A stretch of 64,000 nt of DNA, taken from contig CAVZMO010000024.1 of the NCBI GenBank assembly GCA_963776195.1, positions 62,001 to 126,000 of the forward strand, in the 5' to 3' direction. The stretch's first letter is position 1, and each line of letters opens with the position of its first letter. Source of the stretch: CAVZMO01 sp963776195 (GTDB lineage: Bacteria > Nitrospirota > Thermodesulfovibrionia > Thermodesulfovibrionales > SM23-35). Of the stretch, positions 18,060 to 27,917 are shown piece by piece. A program made the position numbers and the translations under genes. A model generated the notes under the pieces. That model saw nothing but the letters and a program-made list of their open reading frames with translations. It had not been told where the DNA came from and searched no databases.

Positions 18060-19127
18060 ATGGTCTCGGTCATTATCGTCAATTTTCATTCTGCCTACCT
18101 CACAAAAAGAGCCGTTGAATCTGTTTTCAGTGATAATGAAAATACTGAGGTCTTTGTAATTGATAATACGGCAACGCCTGATGAGCAATTTACTTTACAA
18201 TCAATTCTGCCCCATGGTATCAATCTCATTTTCAATGAACAAAATGAGGGATTTGCAAAAGCTTGCAATATGGCTTTTGCTTTAAGCAAAGGGGAATGGA
18301 TCTTTCTTCTTAATCCGGATGCATATGTTATCCCGCCATGCCTCAGCATGCTGAAAAAATTCCTTAAAAATACTCCCGGCGCAAGTTCGGCAGCCCCTCT
18401 CATTTTCTGGGATAGTTCCATGACATATTTATTCCCACGTTTTGTCCCTCCATCACCTGTTCACGATGTCTTCACAAAACTGTCTCAAATGCTGTTTGTC
18501 TTCGGATATCTGTATTCCCTCTCCGAAAGGAGAAATAATCTCAGACTGTGGAAATCGTCATCTCCGGTGAAGGTCAAGAATCTTTCCGGAGGTATAGCCA
18601 TGATGAGAAGGTCTGCGATCGAAGATGCGGGTGGACTCTTTGATGAACAATTCTTTCTATTTTACGAGGATAGCGACTTATTCCTCAGATTGAGAAAAGC
18701 AGGGTACAACCTCTACATTGTCCCTACCGCAAAGGCCGTGCATAATCATAAACATACCAAGCTCAAGCTTGACATCATGGCTCAGACAAGAGAACTTTTT
18801 TATAAAAAACATTTTAACAGCCATCTTTTTGAGCGTATCTCTGCTCTACTTCCCGAACCTTCTCGAAAGGGCGAATATATCGACTCTGGGAATTGGCTTA
18901 CTCCAGCATTATTTTCTGTGCCGCCGGCTTTAAAAAAAGGGTATCTCTTTGAATGGAGCCCGAATCCTCTTTTTATTCCATCGGTTGGCTATTTCGGAAG
19001 AGGAGAGGCTCTTCTGTTCTCAGAAGAAATATGGAATTCTTTAGATCAGGGAGATTATTTCAGCAGGTTCACTGATCCTGGGAAATTGTTGTATAACAAC
19101 AGAATTCTATTCTGGAGAAAAGTTTGA
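18060..19127 (+). CDS. Family 2 glycosyltransferase, rhamnosyltransferase-like
   Basis: About 355 residues. The N-terminal GT2 fold shows VSVIIVNFHS, an NEGFAKACNMAF stretch and the metal-binding LLNPDAYV, then FLFYEDSDLFLRLRKAGY, all typical of rhamnosyl/GT2 enzymes that extend O-antigen chains. The longest frame uses a TTG at 18045 that overlaps the upstream gene. The ATG at 18060, one base after the upstream stop, is the better start. It is cytoplasmic with no membrane helix and probably adds a sugar to the glycan exported by system 1. Confidence 0.88.
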   Translation: MVSVIIVNFHSAYLTKRAVESVFSDNENTEVFVIDNTATPDEQFTLQSILPHGINLIFNEQNEGFAKACNMAFALSKGEWIFLLNPDAYVIPPCLSMLKKFLKNTPGASSAAPLIFWDSSMTYLFPRFVPPSPVHDVFTKLSQMLFVFGYLYSLSERRNNLRLWKSSSPVKVKNLSGGIAMMRRSAIEDAGGLFDEQFFLFYEDSDLFLRLRKAGYNLYIVPTAKAVHNHKHTKLKLDIMAQTRELFYKKHFNSHLFERISALLPEPSRKGEYIDSGNWLTPALFSVPPALKKGYLFEWSPNPLFIPSVGYFGRGEALLFSEEIWNSLDQGDYFSRFTDPGKLLYNNRILFWRKV

Positions 19128-19197
19128 ACTATGGAGGGCAATAAAAGACCACCCTATGTTTCTTTCCTAAAGGCTCTCCTATACAGTAGAGAGAATT

Positions 19198-20976
19198 ATG
19201 CCTGAGGCAATACAACCTCTTTGGCAGGACCCATTTTCTTTTTGCAGAGCTATCCTCAAAGGTGACCATCTCCATTTCGGTCTGTGGTCCGATGGTGACT
19301 CCAAAATGTCAATGGAGGAAGCTCAGGAGAACATGTTCAACCTTCTCCTGTCTTTTTTCCCGCCGCCTCCTGCAACGGTCCTTGATGTCGGTTGTGGACT
19401 TGGATACTCAGCCTTTCTTTTAGCTCAAAAAGGCTATAAGGTCGTAGCCATCGCACCTTCCACTGAACGCATTGCATATGCAAAACAGGTTTACGGAGAC
19501 AGCGGCGTAGAATTCAGGACCCTCTCATATTTCGATGAAGATGAAACCGTTTTCTCGAAGGAGCACTACGATGTTCTTCTTTTCCAGGAATCAATGCAGT
19601 ATTTGAGCCCGCTCAATAATGTAATCGGAAGGGCAAGACAATTACTCAAAGAGAAAGGGGTCCTGATTATAGGGGATGAGGTCTGCTATGACAGGTCTAT
19701 AAAGCCTGAGACTACAGTCCATCCAGTGACTGATTTCATTATTGCTCTTGCTGAAAATGGATTCCGTACCATTGAGAATGAAAAGATAGGAAAGGATGTT
19801 GTTCAAACCTGTGATTTCATCATCGACAATCTTACTCATCATTTCGATTCCATATCATCTCAATCTAATGATCCAAAATCGACAGAAAAACTTTTGGTTT
19901 ACCTGAATGGCTGGGAAAAACAGAAAACCTGGTATCTCAACCAGCAGATGGGATACGAGATATATGTTGCCAGGAAGGACAACTACTTTATTAGACCTTA
20001 TAACAAAACTGACGAAAGGGAGATACTTCCACTATTTCATGAAGTGTTTCATGTGAATAGAAGTCCTGAGCACTGGTACTGGAAATTCAGGGACGACCCG
20101 TACGGCTCCTTTAAGATCGCCTGTGCACTGTCCGACAAGGGGGAATTAGTTGCCCACTATGCCGGCTACCCCGTCCCTTTTTATTCAGAGACAGATAAAC
20201 GAAAGTTTATATCATATCAGATCGGAGATACAATGACAAAGCCAAGCGTCAGGAATATCGGAATCGGCAAAACCGGTCTGCTTGCGAGGACCGCTTCTTA
20301 CTTTTACGCTAAATTCTGTGAAGGGGATCTTCCCTTTATCTATGGATTTAACACAGGGAATATAAGGAAATTGGGCATGCGGTATCTGGGGTATTCATAT
20401 ATAGACCCTGTCCCTTTCTGGATAAGAGATATAGTGAGAAATCCTTTTTCACCTCCTTCATTCCTCACCAGACTCTTATCAGGCTACACGGTTGAAGAAG
20501 TTCATTCTGTTACCGATGACTGGAATGAATTCTTTCATCGTGTCTGTTCTTCGTACAGATTTCTGGTACGCAGGGATGCGGCTTATATACAGTGGAGGTA
20601 TGCAGAGTGTCCGGACAAAATACATAGGGTTTTTTCTGTTCTGAAAAAAGGAAAACTCACAGGCTGGGGTGTCTTTTCAATAAAGGACAAAAGGCTGATC
20701 TGGGGAGATGCGCTTTTTGACATCAAATATCCTGAATCAGTTTCTTATCTTTTGTACACTCTATTGAACGACCATTTTCAAGGAGTTGAAACAGTGGAAG
20801 GCTGGTTTTCTCCCCATCCTGAATGGTGGAGCAGCCTGCTCAAGGAACTCGGGTTTCATACTGTTCAAGAACCGAACGATCTGACCCCGGGATTTGTTCT
20901 CTTCAATGACACATCACTCTTGGAAAAACTTAAAGAATATTTCTACTACACCATGGGAGACAGTGATCTATTTTAG
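19198..20976 (+). CDS. Methyltransferase-GNAT acetyltransferase fusion protein
   Basis: The 592-residue protein has two parts. Residues about 20-220 form a class I methyltransferase (motif I VLDVGCGLGYSAF at 61-73). From about 262 a GNAT-like acyltransferase domain begins (FIRPYNKTDEREILPLFHEVF) with an extended C-terminal half. The likely chemistry is O- or N-methylation plus N-acylation of a sugar, perhaps an amino sugar at the chain end. It has a 70-bp gap after the GT2 gene and is on the same strand, with a purine-rich stretch before the ATG. The next gene is convergent. Confidence 0.75.
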   Translation: MPEAIQPLWQDPFSFCRAILKGDHLHFGLWSDGDSKMSMEEAQENMFNLLLSFFPPPPATVLDVGCGLGYSAFLLAQKGYKVVAIAPSTERIAYAKQVYGDSGVEFRTLSYFDEDETVFSKEHYDVLLFQESMQYLSPLNNVIGRARQLLKEKGVLIIGDEVCYDRSIKPETTVHPVTDFIIALAENGFRTIENEKIGKDVVQTCDFIIDNLTHHFDSISSQSNDPKSTEKLLVYLNGWEKQKTWYLNQQMGYEIYVARKDNYFIRPYNKTDEREILPLFHEVFHVNRSPEHWYWKFRDDPYGSFKIACALSDKGELVAHYAGYPVPFYSETDKRKFISYQIGDTMTKPSVRNIGIGKTGLLARTASYFYAKFCEGDLPFIYGFNTGNIRKLGMRYLGYSYIDPVPFWIRDIVRNPFSPPSFLTRLLSGYTVEEVHSVTDDWNEFFHRVCSSYRFLVRRDAAYIQWRYAECPDKIHRVFSVLKKGKLTGWGVFSIKDKRLIWGDALFDIKYPESVSYLLYTLLNDHFQGVETVEGWFSPHPEWWSSLLKELGFHTVQEPNDLTPGFVLFNDTSLLEKLKEYFYYTMGDSDLF

Positions 20977-21034
20977 CTCTTTCGCCGGGGACAAAAGAAG
21001 CGCTTCAACCGAATATCGCATGGTGTAATATTTA

Positions 21035-23299
21035 TCAATGGTGGTCCTGTTGTATAAGGCTTTTGAACTTTTCGGGCAGATCCCTGTATCTCTTAAGCTC
21101 TGCAATAAAATACTTCGCCTGAACGATGTCTCCTTTGATATAGTAGGCCCTCGCCTTGCTGAACGGTACCATATAATCCGGCATACCATGTTCGACGGCC
21201 TTCCTATAAAAACCTTCTGCATCCTTCTCCCTTCCGATAACTAACAGGACATTTCCCATCGCCAAATATGGCTGGTAGAATGGGGGAGATTTTGCGATAG
21301 CCCTCTGGGCATACAGCAGCGCATCTTCAGGCCTTTGATGCTGAATGAGTGAGAGATCCGCCATGTCAGAAAGGGCGAGGATGTTATTGGGATCGAGGGA
21401 AAGGGCCTTTTTGAAATAGTAATCTGCACGGATAATATCCCTTTTGCTCATATACGATACCCCTAACCCGTAATAAGCTGCTGAAAAACTGAGGTCACGA
21501 GAAAGCGCGTTTTGATACTGCTCAATGGCTCTGTCCCACGACCCATTTTCTCTGAAGGCGTCGCCTAAAAGTGTATAAACAACTGTAGTATCAGTACCTT
21601 TGGTTGAGGGAAGAATTTCACTATAGAGCCGTATTGCCTCATCAATATCACCACTGGATGCTTTATAGAAACCCTTGAGAATTTTCAGATGGTAAGAATC
21701 GATAGTCTCTTCCATGTTGGCTATCAACTTCTTTGCTTCCTGGAGGTTTCGCTCAAAGAGATAGGTCAATCCGAGCCTGTAGACGGACGCATTGAGAAAT
21801 GCGAGCCTTCTCTCCTCAGCGCTTGTTCTTACCGCATCCTTATAGCAACGTTTTGCATTATCAAAATCAGGTACTATTACATAAGCGTTTCCCAATGATA
21901 TCATCGCCCGTATATTTGACGCCGTTTTCTTAATGGTATCTCCCCAAAGTGTTATAGAGTCCTTCCACACAAAGTTTCTCGCAAAGGTAAGAGACCCGAG
22001 TATTATGCAGACAATACTTGCGCTTGTCCACAAAACTCTCTCATTAATCTTACCTTTCAGGAACAAGACCATTTGACCAACGATCCCGATGAACAACCCT
22101 GTGACGGGGAGATAATTTCTGTGCTCGAAATATAAATCGACCCCCAGTGCAAAAAAACTTTCGAGTGATATTGCAATGAAATACCAGAGTATTCCAAAAC
22201 AGAGTAAAGGAAACCGTTTTATTCGCCATACCGAAAACATCACGAGTGACAGCAGAAATATCATGGATAGCATAGTTGTTATCGGTTCCGTGAGACTTGT
22301 TGATATTGGAAATCCCCACCAATCAAAGACAAGGAGCTTTGGGAGGGGAATGAGAATCAGGATTAGATATCGTGAAACGACACGAAATTCAGTAAGAATG
22401 TGTTGCAATGGAGTCCAATGCACATCAACCGCCATCCACCCTCTCTCCGTAAGAGCCGTATTTGGATAAAGAAAAAAACGCACGATATCAATAAAGGTAG
22501 TATGAAGGTTCAAAAAATATGACGCCATGCTGACGCTCACAATCCCGATGCCGATGATGACAATAAACCTTTTTTTGAACAATCTCAGGTTGCATCGTAA
22601 TAGAAAGGTATAATCATAGAGGAGTAAAAGCGGGACAGCGATGACGGCATTTTCTTTTGAGAATATGCCGGCGACAATGGAAAGGCCACTTAAAATATAG
22701 AGTCCGATAGCCTTGGATGTGCTTTTTGATATTGCTGCATATGAATAACAGAGGAGCGAAATAAGAATAAAGAATGTCGCGAGGGAGGCCATCCTCTGTA
22801 CGATATAGGCAACCGCGTTTATATTTATAGGGTGGAGAGCGAAAATAATACTGCTGAACAAGGCTGTGTGAAACGCAGCGTCTCCAAAAGAAATTCCACC
22901 GGCGCTTCTATCCTTGAGTTTCCGTATTTCATTAGTCGCGTGTTCAGGGCCGGACATGATATTAATGGTTCTGAAGGCAAGAATATATACCAGCACAGCA
23001 TTCAGAAGGTGTATCAGCATGTTAAAGAGCCTGAAATTAGCCGGGGTGAAAGGAGCAAGAGCCTGATTCAGGAGAAACGTCAGGTAGGCAACCTTCCTGA
23101 AGCCTATAAAATCCTGAATGTCGCGCAGCCCGACCGGCTTATTCGCAACTACATCATCCATGGCCCAGGTGCCGCTGAGAGAGTTCGAGTAAGCGAGGGA
23201 TATGGAAAAGAACAGGAGCAGAAATGCAAAAAGATGTCTTCCATTCTTGCCGGCGCTCTTCGCCGTCGGCGTCATTTCCCTGTCCTGTTTATGCTTCAT
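21035..23299 (-). CDS. GT-C-like membrane protein with C-terminal TPR repeats
   Basis: The 754-residue protein has an N-terminal polytopic part (about ten helices, residues 20-430) with a WAMDDVVANKP acidic pair after the first helix, and a C-terminal TPR solenoid (about 480-740; e.g. AAYYGLGVSYMSKRD, DPNNILALSDMADLS). This fits bacterial relatives of TMTC/PMT-type O-glycosyltransferases, where the acidic loop residue is catalytic and the TPRs bind acceptor proteins. It could glycosylate exported proteins or modify the surface glycan. It stands alone on the minus strand, followed by a repeat-rich gap. Confidence 0.75.
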   Translation of the reverse strand: MKHKQDREMTPTAKSAGKNGRHLFAFLLLFFSISLAYSNSLSGTWAMDDVVANKPVGLRDIQDFIGFRKVAYLTFLLNQALAPFTPANFRLFNMLIHLLNAVLVYILAFRTINIMSGPEHATNEIRKLKDRSAGGISFGDAAFHTALFSSIIFALHPININAVAYIVQRMASLATFFILISLLCYSYAAISKSTSKAIGLYILSGLSIVAGIFSKENAVIAVPLLLLYDYTFLLRCNLRLFKKRFIVIIGIGIVSVSMASYFLNLHTTFIDIVRFFLYPNTALTERGWMAVDVHWTPLQHILTEFRVVSRYLILILIPLPKLLVFDWWGFPISTSLTEPITTMLSMIFLLSLVMFSVWRIKRFPLLCFGILWYFIAISLESFFALGVDLYFEHRNYLPVTGLFIGIVGQMVLFLKGKINERVLWTSASIVCIILGSLTFARNFVWKDSITLWGDTIKKTASNIRAMISLGNAYVIVPDFDNAKRCYKDAVRTSAEERRLAFLNASVYRLGLTYLFERNLQEAKKLIANMEETIDSYHLKILKGFYKASSGDIDEAIRLYSEILPSTKGTDTTVVYTLLGDAFRENGSWDRAIEQYQNALSRDLSFSAAYYGLGVSYMSKRDIIRADYYFKKALSLDPNNILALSDMADLSLIQHQRPEDALLYAQRAIAKSPPFYQPYLAMGNVLLVIGREKDAEGFYRKAVEHGMPDYMVPFSKARAYYIKGDIVQAKYFIAELKRYRDLPEKFKSLIQQDHH

Positions 23300-23394
23300 T
23301 TCGATATGAAAGAAGATAAGCCGATTCCATACTGACCGTCAACAGTGTTGTCATTCCGGACTTGACCCAAAATCCTGTTGTTTTCCGGAAATAT

Positions 23395-23511
23395 GAAAAT
23401 ATACTTTCCCCCTTTGGAAAAGGGGAATATAGGGGGATTTTAAGAATATACGGTTTCACAAATTTTCAAAAAATCTCCCCTATCCCCTCTTTGCCAAAGA
23501 GAGGTATTTTC
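23395..23511. repeat. Imperfect palindromic element with G/C tracts, copy 1
   Basis: About 117 bp whose two halves are inverted copies: GAAAATATACTTTCCCCC with AGGGGGATTTT on the left, and a matching AAAATCTCCCC...GAGGTATTTTC on the right. Each half also contains its own small hairpin (CCCTTTGGAAAAGGGG; CTCTTTGCCAAAGAG). A related arrangement occurs at 48484-48612. It lies between a divergent GT-C gene and the foldase gene. The surrounding gap (23300-23616) shows no gene. Confidence 0.65.
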
Positions 23512-23616
23512 GGGTCAATGACGTTTCGTGTGTTGACTAATGTCACTGTGTATAAAAGGCAAATTTCCCACTAACAATAAACAAGAGGAAACGGCTAAAG
23601 GTGTAATCAGACCCCC

Positions 23617-24495
23617 TTATTGCTTCGGCAAAAATGGTTCGAGGTTCATTTCCACGCCTGCATCTTTCATCGCCTCTTGGAAGAATTCAGCGACCCGCGC
23701 CTTCTTGAATTCAGCACGCACCTTTTCCCCTATCTTCTCCTTAACCTTATCATAAGGCTCGATAGCCGCCTCCTTCTTTTCTTCGACCTTGATGAGATGA
23801 AATCCGAAACGTGTCTCGACGACGTCGCTCACCTCACCGGCGTTCAGAGAGAAAGCAACCTCTTCGAAAGCAGGGACCATCTTTCCTCTTTGGAAAAGGC
23901 CCAAATCTCCGCCCTTTGTTTTGGAGCCCGGGTCATCCGAAAACTCAGAGGCAAGTTTAGCGAAGTCTTCTCCGCTCTTTATCCTCTTCAAAATCCCTTC
24001 CGCCTTGTCCTTCGCCTTCTTTTTGTCATCTTCAGAGGCAGACTTATCCACTTTGATGAGGATATGTCTCGCCCGTACCATCTCCGGTGCTTTAAAATCC
24101 TCCTGATGTGCCTTATAGAAAAGTTTCATATCATCTTCAGAGACACTTATTTTTGCAACGACCTCCTTTTTTATGTACTCTGAGGCCAGGAGGTCGGCCG
24201 TAAGCAGCTCCAACTGCTCCCTAATCTCCGCCCTTTTTTCAAATTCCTTGTCTCTCGCTATCTTGGAGATGACCAACCCTTGGACGATCCTCTGGAGAAT
24301 AGTGGCTTTGAACTGGGGATTCTGTGCAAGTACCTTTTGTTTTTCTTCATCATAGTAACCGATGATCCTGTTGAAATCAGACATCGTGATGACCTTTCCA
24401 TCCTTCATTTTCACCAGAATGGTGTTATTTTCAGCAAAGGATACACCACTTATAGACATTAGAAATAAAACGGACAAAACAAAAATTCTTTTCAT
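23617..24495 (-). CDS. Periplasmic peptidyl-prolyl isomerase / chaperone (SurA-PrsA-like, PpiC domain)
   Basis: About 292 residues from the ATG at 24495, which has a GAGGAG ribosome-binding site; the longer frame to 24543 adds an unlikely leader. A signal peptide (residues 1-21, ending SVSFAEN-like) is followed by a SurA-type N-terminal helical region and a parvulin/rotamase domain (about 130-225) with VRARHILIKVD, the LASEFSDDPGSKTKGGDLG loop and ETRFGFHLIKVEE. It should assist folding of exported or outer-membrane proteins, fitting the adjacent exported-protein genes. Confidence 0.9.
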   Translation of the reverse strand: MKRIFVLSVLFLMSISGVSFAENNTILVKMKDGKVITMSDFNRIIGYYDEEKQKVLAQNPQFKATILQRIVQGLVISKIARDKEFEKRAEIREQLELLTADLLASEYIKKEVVAKISVSEDDMKLFYKAHQEDFKAPEMVRARHILIKVDKSASEDDKKKAKDKAEGILKRIKSGEDFAKLASEFSDDPGSKTKGGDLGLFQRGKMVPAFEEVAFSLNAGEVSDVVETRFGFHLIKVEEKKEAAIEPYDKVKEKIGEKVRAEFKKARVAEFFQEAMKDAGVEMNLEPFLPKQ

Positions 24496-24542
24496 AAATA
24501 TCTCCTCATAGTATTTATTCGGTGAAGTGCTCTCGCAAAACA

Positions 24543-24576
24543 TAAAAAAAAGGGAAAGGGGATTACCCTCTCCCTT
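24543..24576 (-). terminator. Rho-independent terminator
   Basis: Read on the minus strand: a 10-bp stem (AGGGAGAGGG with CCCCTTTCCCT, one G-U pair) with a short loop, followed by a run of Ts. It lies just after the decayed exported gene at 24622-25522 and before the foldase gene, so it ends the transcript of the former. Confidence 0.8.
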
Positions 24577-24621
24577 CGTTGATATGGTATTTTTTAACTG
24601 TCCTGTCTCATGAAGTCGAGT

Positions 24622-25522
24622 TTATTGAATACCACTCCATGAGAGTCTGAATTTACCGGTTACAGAAGGAGTAAAATTACATACGGTAGCATAAATTGTA
24701 GTACCGGCCGGGATAGTAGTCCTTATAAATACCGTCTCGTTGCTCCTCCCTATCATCTGAAGAATACCAGACCCCATTGGTCCCGGATGTCCAGCTACCC
24801 CTGACAATTTCACTGCATAGGGGCTGCCTCACATTGCTTATGATCAAATCCATGTCGGTGGCATCCCAGTCCTGACTTTCAAGGTAGAAGGTAACCTTAG
24901 CATAGGCCATGTCCGTCACCGCATAGTACTTAGCTGCACCGAGACCGGCTACTGTTTGATTGTTGAGATATAACGGTTGATGCCCTGTAGTTGTCATGTT
25001 GATAGCCGGTGCCGGTGCGGGCGCTGAGGAAGACACGGTAATACTTACGTTAATATTCTGAGCAGAATATCCTGCCGGTGTGACACGGAAATAGCCCCGT
25101 TATACGGAGTTGCCGATGCCGCAAGACCCGCCGTATTAAATGTAACTGCCATAGAGCCTGTTGTCCCGCTGGCCGGAACGGAGATAAAGTTGCTGCCGGA
25201 ACGTCACAGATGCGCTATACCCTATCGATTTGCAGTTGTCCGTAATAGAAACGGTTTGAGAGGCAGCCGTACCTCCTGTCGTGATATTACGCACTATTGA
25301 CAGGGGACTGACCGAAGCTGAACTCGGCGTACATGTCCCGCTGCTGCACGTTCCGGTCACACTAAGACTGACATTCCCGCTGCTATCTACGTTCATGGTG
25401 CCGAGGGTTAAGGTACCCGTACAATTTATTACTCCGCCTGTGATTGTGACAGTTGCTGCCGTCGCCGTTGATGCAAAGGCCACTACCATCGCCATGAGAA
25501 GCAAAACCTTCAATGTCTTCAT
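24622..25522 (-). pseudogene. Exported protein gene with three frameshifts
   Basis: A good GAGGAGG ribosome-binding site and a clear signal peptide (MKTLKVLLLMAMVVAFASTATA) start the gene at 25522. Joining three frames gives one continuous exported protein of about 300 residues, rich in Ser/Thr/Gly with Ig-like strand patterns. The shifts fall near 25200 (after GYSASVTF), near 25090 (within a GAISV...PAGYSAQNI stretch) and near 24740 (YSSDDR to SNETVFI). The C-terminal end (TLLATVC-like, GKFRLSWSGIQ) is preserved, so the product was recently intact. Either it has decayed or the assembly has indels. I do not recognise the family. Confidence 0.7.
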
Positions 25523-25569
25523 AAAACCTCCTCGAATCGATTTATATACGTTTAGTTTCCGCTCTTTTT

Positions 25570-25612
25570 ATTATGCTCTACAAAAGAGCACACAGGTGTG
25601 ACGCACGTCACA
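25570..25612 (-). promoter_or_regulatory. CRP/FNR-family operator with promoter elements
   Basis: Bases 25597-25612 are TGTGACGCACGTCACA, a palindrome matching the CRP consensus TGTGA-N6-TCACA in all ten defined positions. On the minus strand a CATAAT (25575-25570) resembles a -10 box. The start point this predicts (about 25563) places the site centre at about -41.5, as in activator-type (class II) CRP promoters. The target is the exported gene starting at 25522. The regulator is not in the window. Confidence 0.65.
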
Positions 25613-25875
25613 TATCTTTATTAAGTTTATGAAAATACGTAAAAATTGTCAACAACTATGATTCAAAGCAAATATTATACCTATTTCCGTATTTACCTTA
25701 TCTTAAATTATTAGCTTATGTAACGGATACTTTTGTTCTGGAAGACTGATGCAGGGATTCATCATTGTCAAAAATTGTCAATGAGAAGTCACATTTTTTG
25801 TAATTTTTGTTACAACGGCAGTCACTAAAGGTCTATATCATTTTCTCTCACAGCGTAACTATTGGACCATAAAAT

Positions 25876-25912
25876 AAAAGAGGCGAGCAGTTAATAACTG
25901 TCGCCTCTTTCT
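25876..25912 (-). terminator. Terminator hairpin after decayed exported gene 2
   Basis: Near-perfect inverted repeat AAAGAGGCGA-CAGTT ... AACTG-CTCGCCTCTTT with a 3-base loop, directly downstream of the stop at 25928 on the minus strand and followed by a T-rich stretch. The flanking A/T runs could let it work in both directions. The rest of the 25523-25875 gap is AT-rich, with the CRP site as the only feature seen. Confidence 0.7.
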
Positions 25913-25927
25913 TGGAATTCGTAACTA

Positions 25928-27247
25928 CTAGTCTACGGAGATATCTGTCTTATATGCGGTTGGAAGCATATAGCTCGCGGCACCGCCCGCAAAAGACTGA
26001 CTTGTAAAAGCAACTGCTGGTAGGCCAATTGAGGCGAATCCGCCAAAAGGAGCTATGGCTTGCTCACCGGCTGCGAGATCAAGATCTACCCAGCCGAGAT
26101 CAAATGAACCAACCGTCACAATATTCGCAACAGTTGAATTCCAGATCTGGCTACCGCCCAAGCTTAACAACATTCACTTCATGGGCGAGACATCTGCCGA
26201 TGGACGGTGAGAAGTCGCTAATATCAAGTCTGTGCTCATTGTCATCCCAAATGGATATCCCGATAGGTAGTGCACTACTTATGCATGTGCAAACTGTCAG
26301 CTTCTCTGATTCCTGCAGGGAACATGTCGTATACACATTCGTGCTGTGGCAGGCCAACCTTGTCGGGAATGTGACGATTACCTCTGTCTCTCCGCCGATA
26401 CTGGCCATAAGATCGTACGGTGAGATGATGTCGCTTTTCATGAAGATAAAGTCTGCTAGAGCACAGGCTCCCGGGTTGCCCGTAGCCATGGCCTCGGCGG
26501 ATTTCTTTTCACGCCGGGTGTTATTACAACCGGATCTAAGCGGTGTTAGCCACAGCCACTGCATTAGCGCTATAGGTGGCGAGTGTGGCAAAATCAAATA
26601 TTGTGTTGTTACCCATAAGCACATTCCCGGCATCATAGGAAGTGCAGTCTGCTGGAGCCCAGTCACGGCAATGGACTTCTGTGGCCATAGGAATGGCCTG
26701 CCGAGGAGTACATTAGTATGCATTACTATCATAAGCAGGGATACTGGATAAACCTATTACCTCAAAGTATCCTTCTCTGCAGTCATCAGCCTTACGCCCG
26801 TTAATCCGCCGGAGCCTTCATACTTGAATGACTGGCAGGTCGGAGGGAGTGCTGGTGCAGATAAGGTATGAGCATCCAGGGGACAGACGCAGCTGTAGTA
26901 CCATTGTCGATGAGAAAAGCGGTATACACATCACCCTTGCTCAGACAGATACTGAAGTCAAGGCACTCTCTGCTGTTCTTTGCGTTCCTGAAGACAATCC
27001 TGACCTTTGCTCCATCAACCGCACTGGTATTGACAATGTTGAAGAGGTTCAGGTTGCCTCTCACATTGTAGTACCCGTAGAGAAGCGAATCACCGAGCCC
27101 ACCCGGGTTTATATAGGTCTGTGTGCTTGCATAGCCGGTAACGGGTGCTAGGCCGTCAATGATAGGAAGTGCCTGCGCCTGGGTCAGACCAAAACCGGTG
27201 ACGACCAGCATAACGGCAAAAACCATAAAAATTGCTTTTTTTAACAT
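25928..27247 (-). pseudogene. Exported protein gene with many frameshifts
   Basis: An intact GGAGGAAA ribosome-binding site and signal peptide (about residues 1-27, ending LTQAQA) start at 27247. The reading then moves between frames several times: near 26890 (after NGTTAAS), near 26770 (TAEK to GYFEV), an in-frame stop near 26715, a shift near 26560-26520, and a last shift near 26155 (VNVVKLG to SQIWNST). The pieces (e.g. GETEVIVTFPTRLACH, DNEHRLDISDFSPS, TVGSFDLGWVDLDL) read as one exported protein of about 440 residues, rich in strands and Cys. I do not recognise the family. At least five lesions suggest decay or a poorly assembled stretch. Confidence 0.65.
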
Positions 27248-27399
27248 CTACTTTCCTCCTTTTCTGAAATATTGTCTGAATTAATCAGATTCCTGAAGCT
27301 CTCTATTTAAAAAACTGCTTATTGCCTTTGTTTCCCTCACCTCCTTCTGTCTAAATTTCTGGTAAAGGTATACACATAAAAAAACATAGACATCATCCG

Positions 27400-27843
27400 C
27401 TACTGAGTATTCTGCCGTTCACGGAAATTCTCCGGTATATGATACCAGATTCCATCCACCTTTACCCACTTCTCTTTAACAAAACCATCATGTTCAAGAT
27501 CCCTCGAAGATGACACGGCAATCTTAACCATTATTTTCATATCGACCATTGCATTCTCTCCCCGCATGTCAACTCGTTCAATTCCTGCTCCTGACCACCC
27601 GGCCTTCGCAGTATTAAAACTTTTTATATAGTTTACCACATTTATTTTCTTCCGGAAAAGTGGATATTCATACTCATAGCTTTTATCAAATTCCTGTTTT
27701 ATCTTATGATTCCAGTACGCCGTCACCCTCTCTCTTAAAAACTCCTCATCCGTTGTGCCTTTTAACGCATTTTTTGTAGCACAACCTGAAAAAATAATCA
27801 AGAGAAAAAATACAATATACAGCCCTGTTCCCAAACATCTCAC
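27400..27843 (-). CDS. Small outer-surface lipoprotein, NTF2-like
   Basis: 147 residues. The start is GTG at 27843 behind a GAGGTG ribosome-binding site. The lipobox IFSGC places the lipidated Cys at residue 21. The mature part (EEFLRERVTAYWNHKIKQEFDKSYEYEYPLFRKK, strand-rich end with DGFVKEKWVKVDGIWYHIPENF) looks like an NTF2/SnoaL-type cone fold found in many small lipoproteins. Function unknown. A strong promoter precedes it, so it is probably its own transcription unit. Confidence 0.8.
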   Translation of the reverse strand: MRCLGTGLYIVFFLLIIFSGCATKNALKGTTDEEFLRERVTAYWNHKIKQEFDKSYEYEYPLFRKKINVVNYIKSFNTAKAGWSGAGIERVDMRGENAMVDMKIMVKIAVSSSRDLEHDGFVKEKWVKVDGIWYHIPENFRERQNTQ

Positions 27844-27917
27844 GCATCCACCTCGGATTCTTTTTCCTTATGTCTTCTTGATTTATTTTTAATTAAATAC
27901 ATTTTTTTGTTTCCAAA

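Noticed and set aside
26029..26751. 240-codon plus-strand frame opposite the decayed exported gene
   Set aside because: The minus-strand pieces give continuous exported-protein sequence with a ribosome-binding site and signal peptide; the plus frame has no start signal or recognisable domain.
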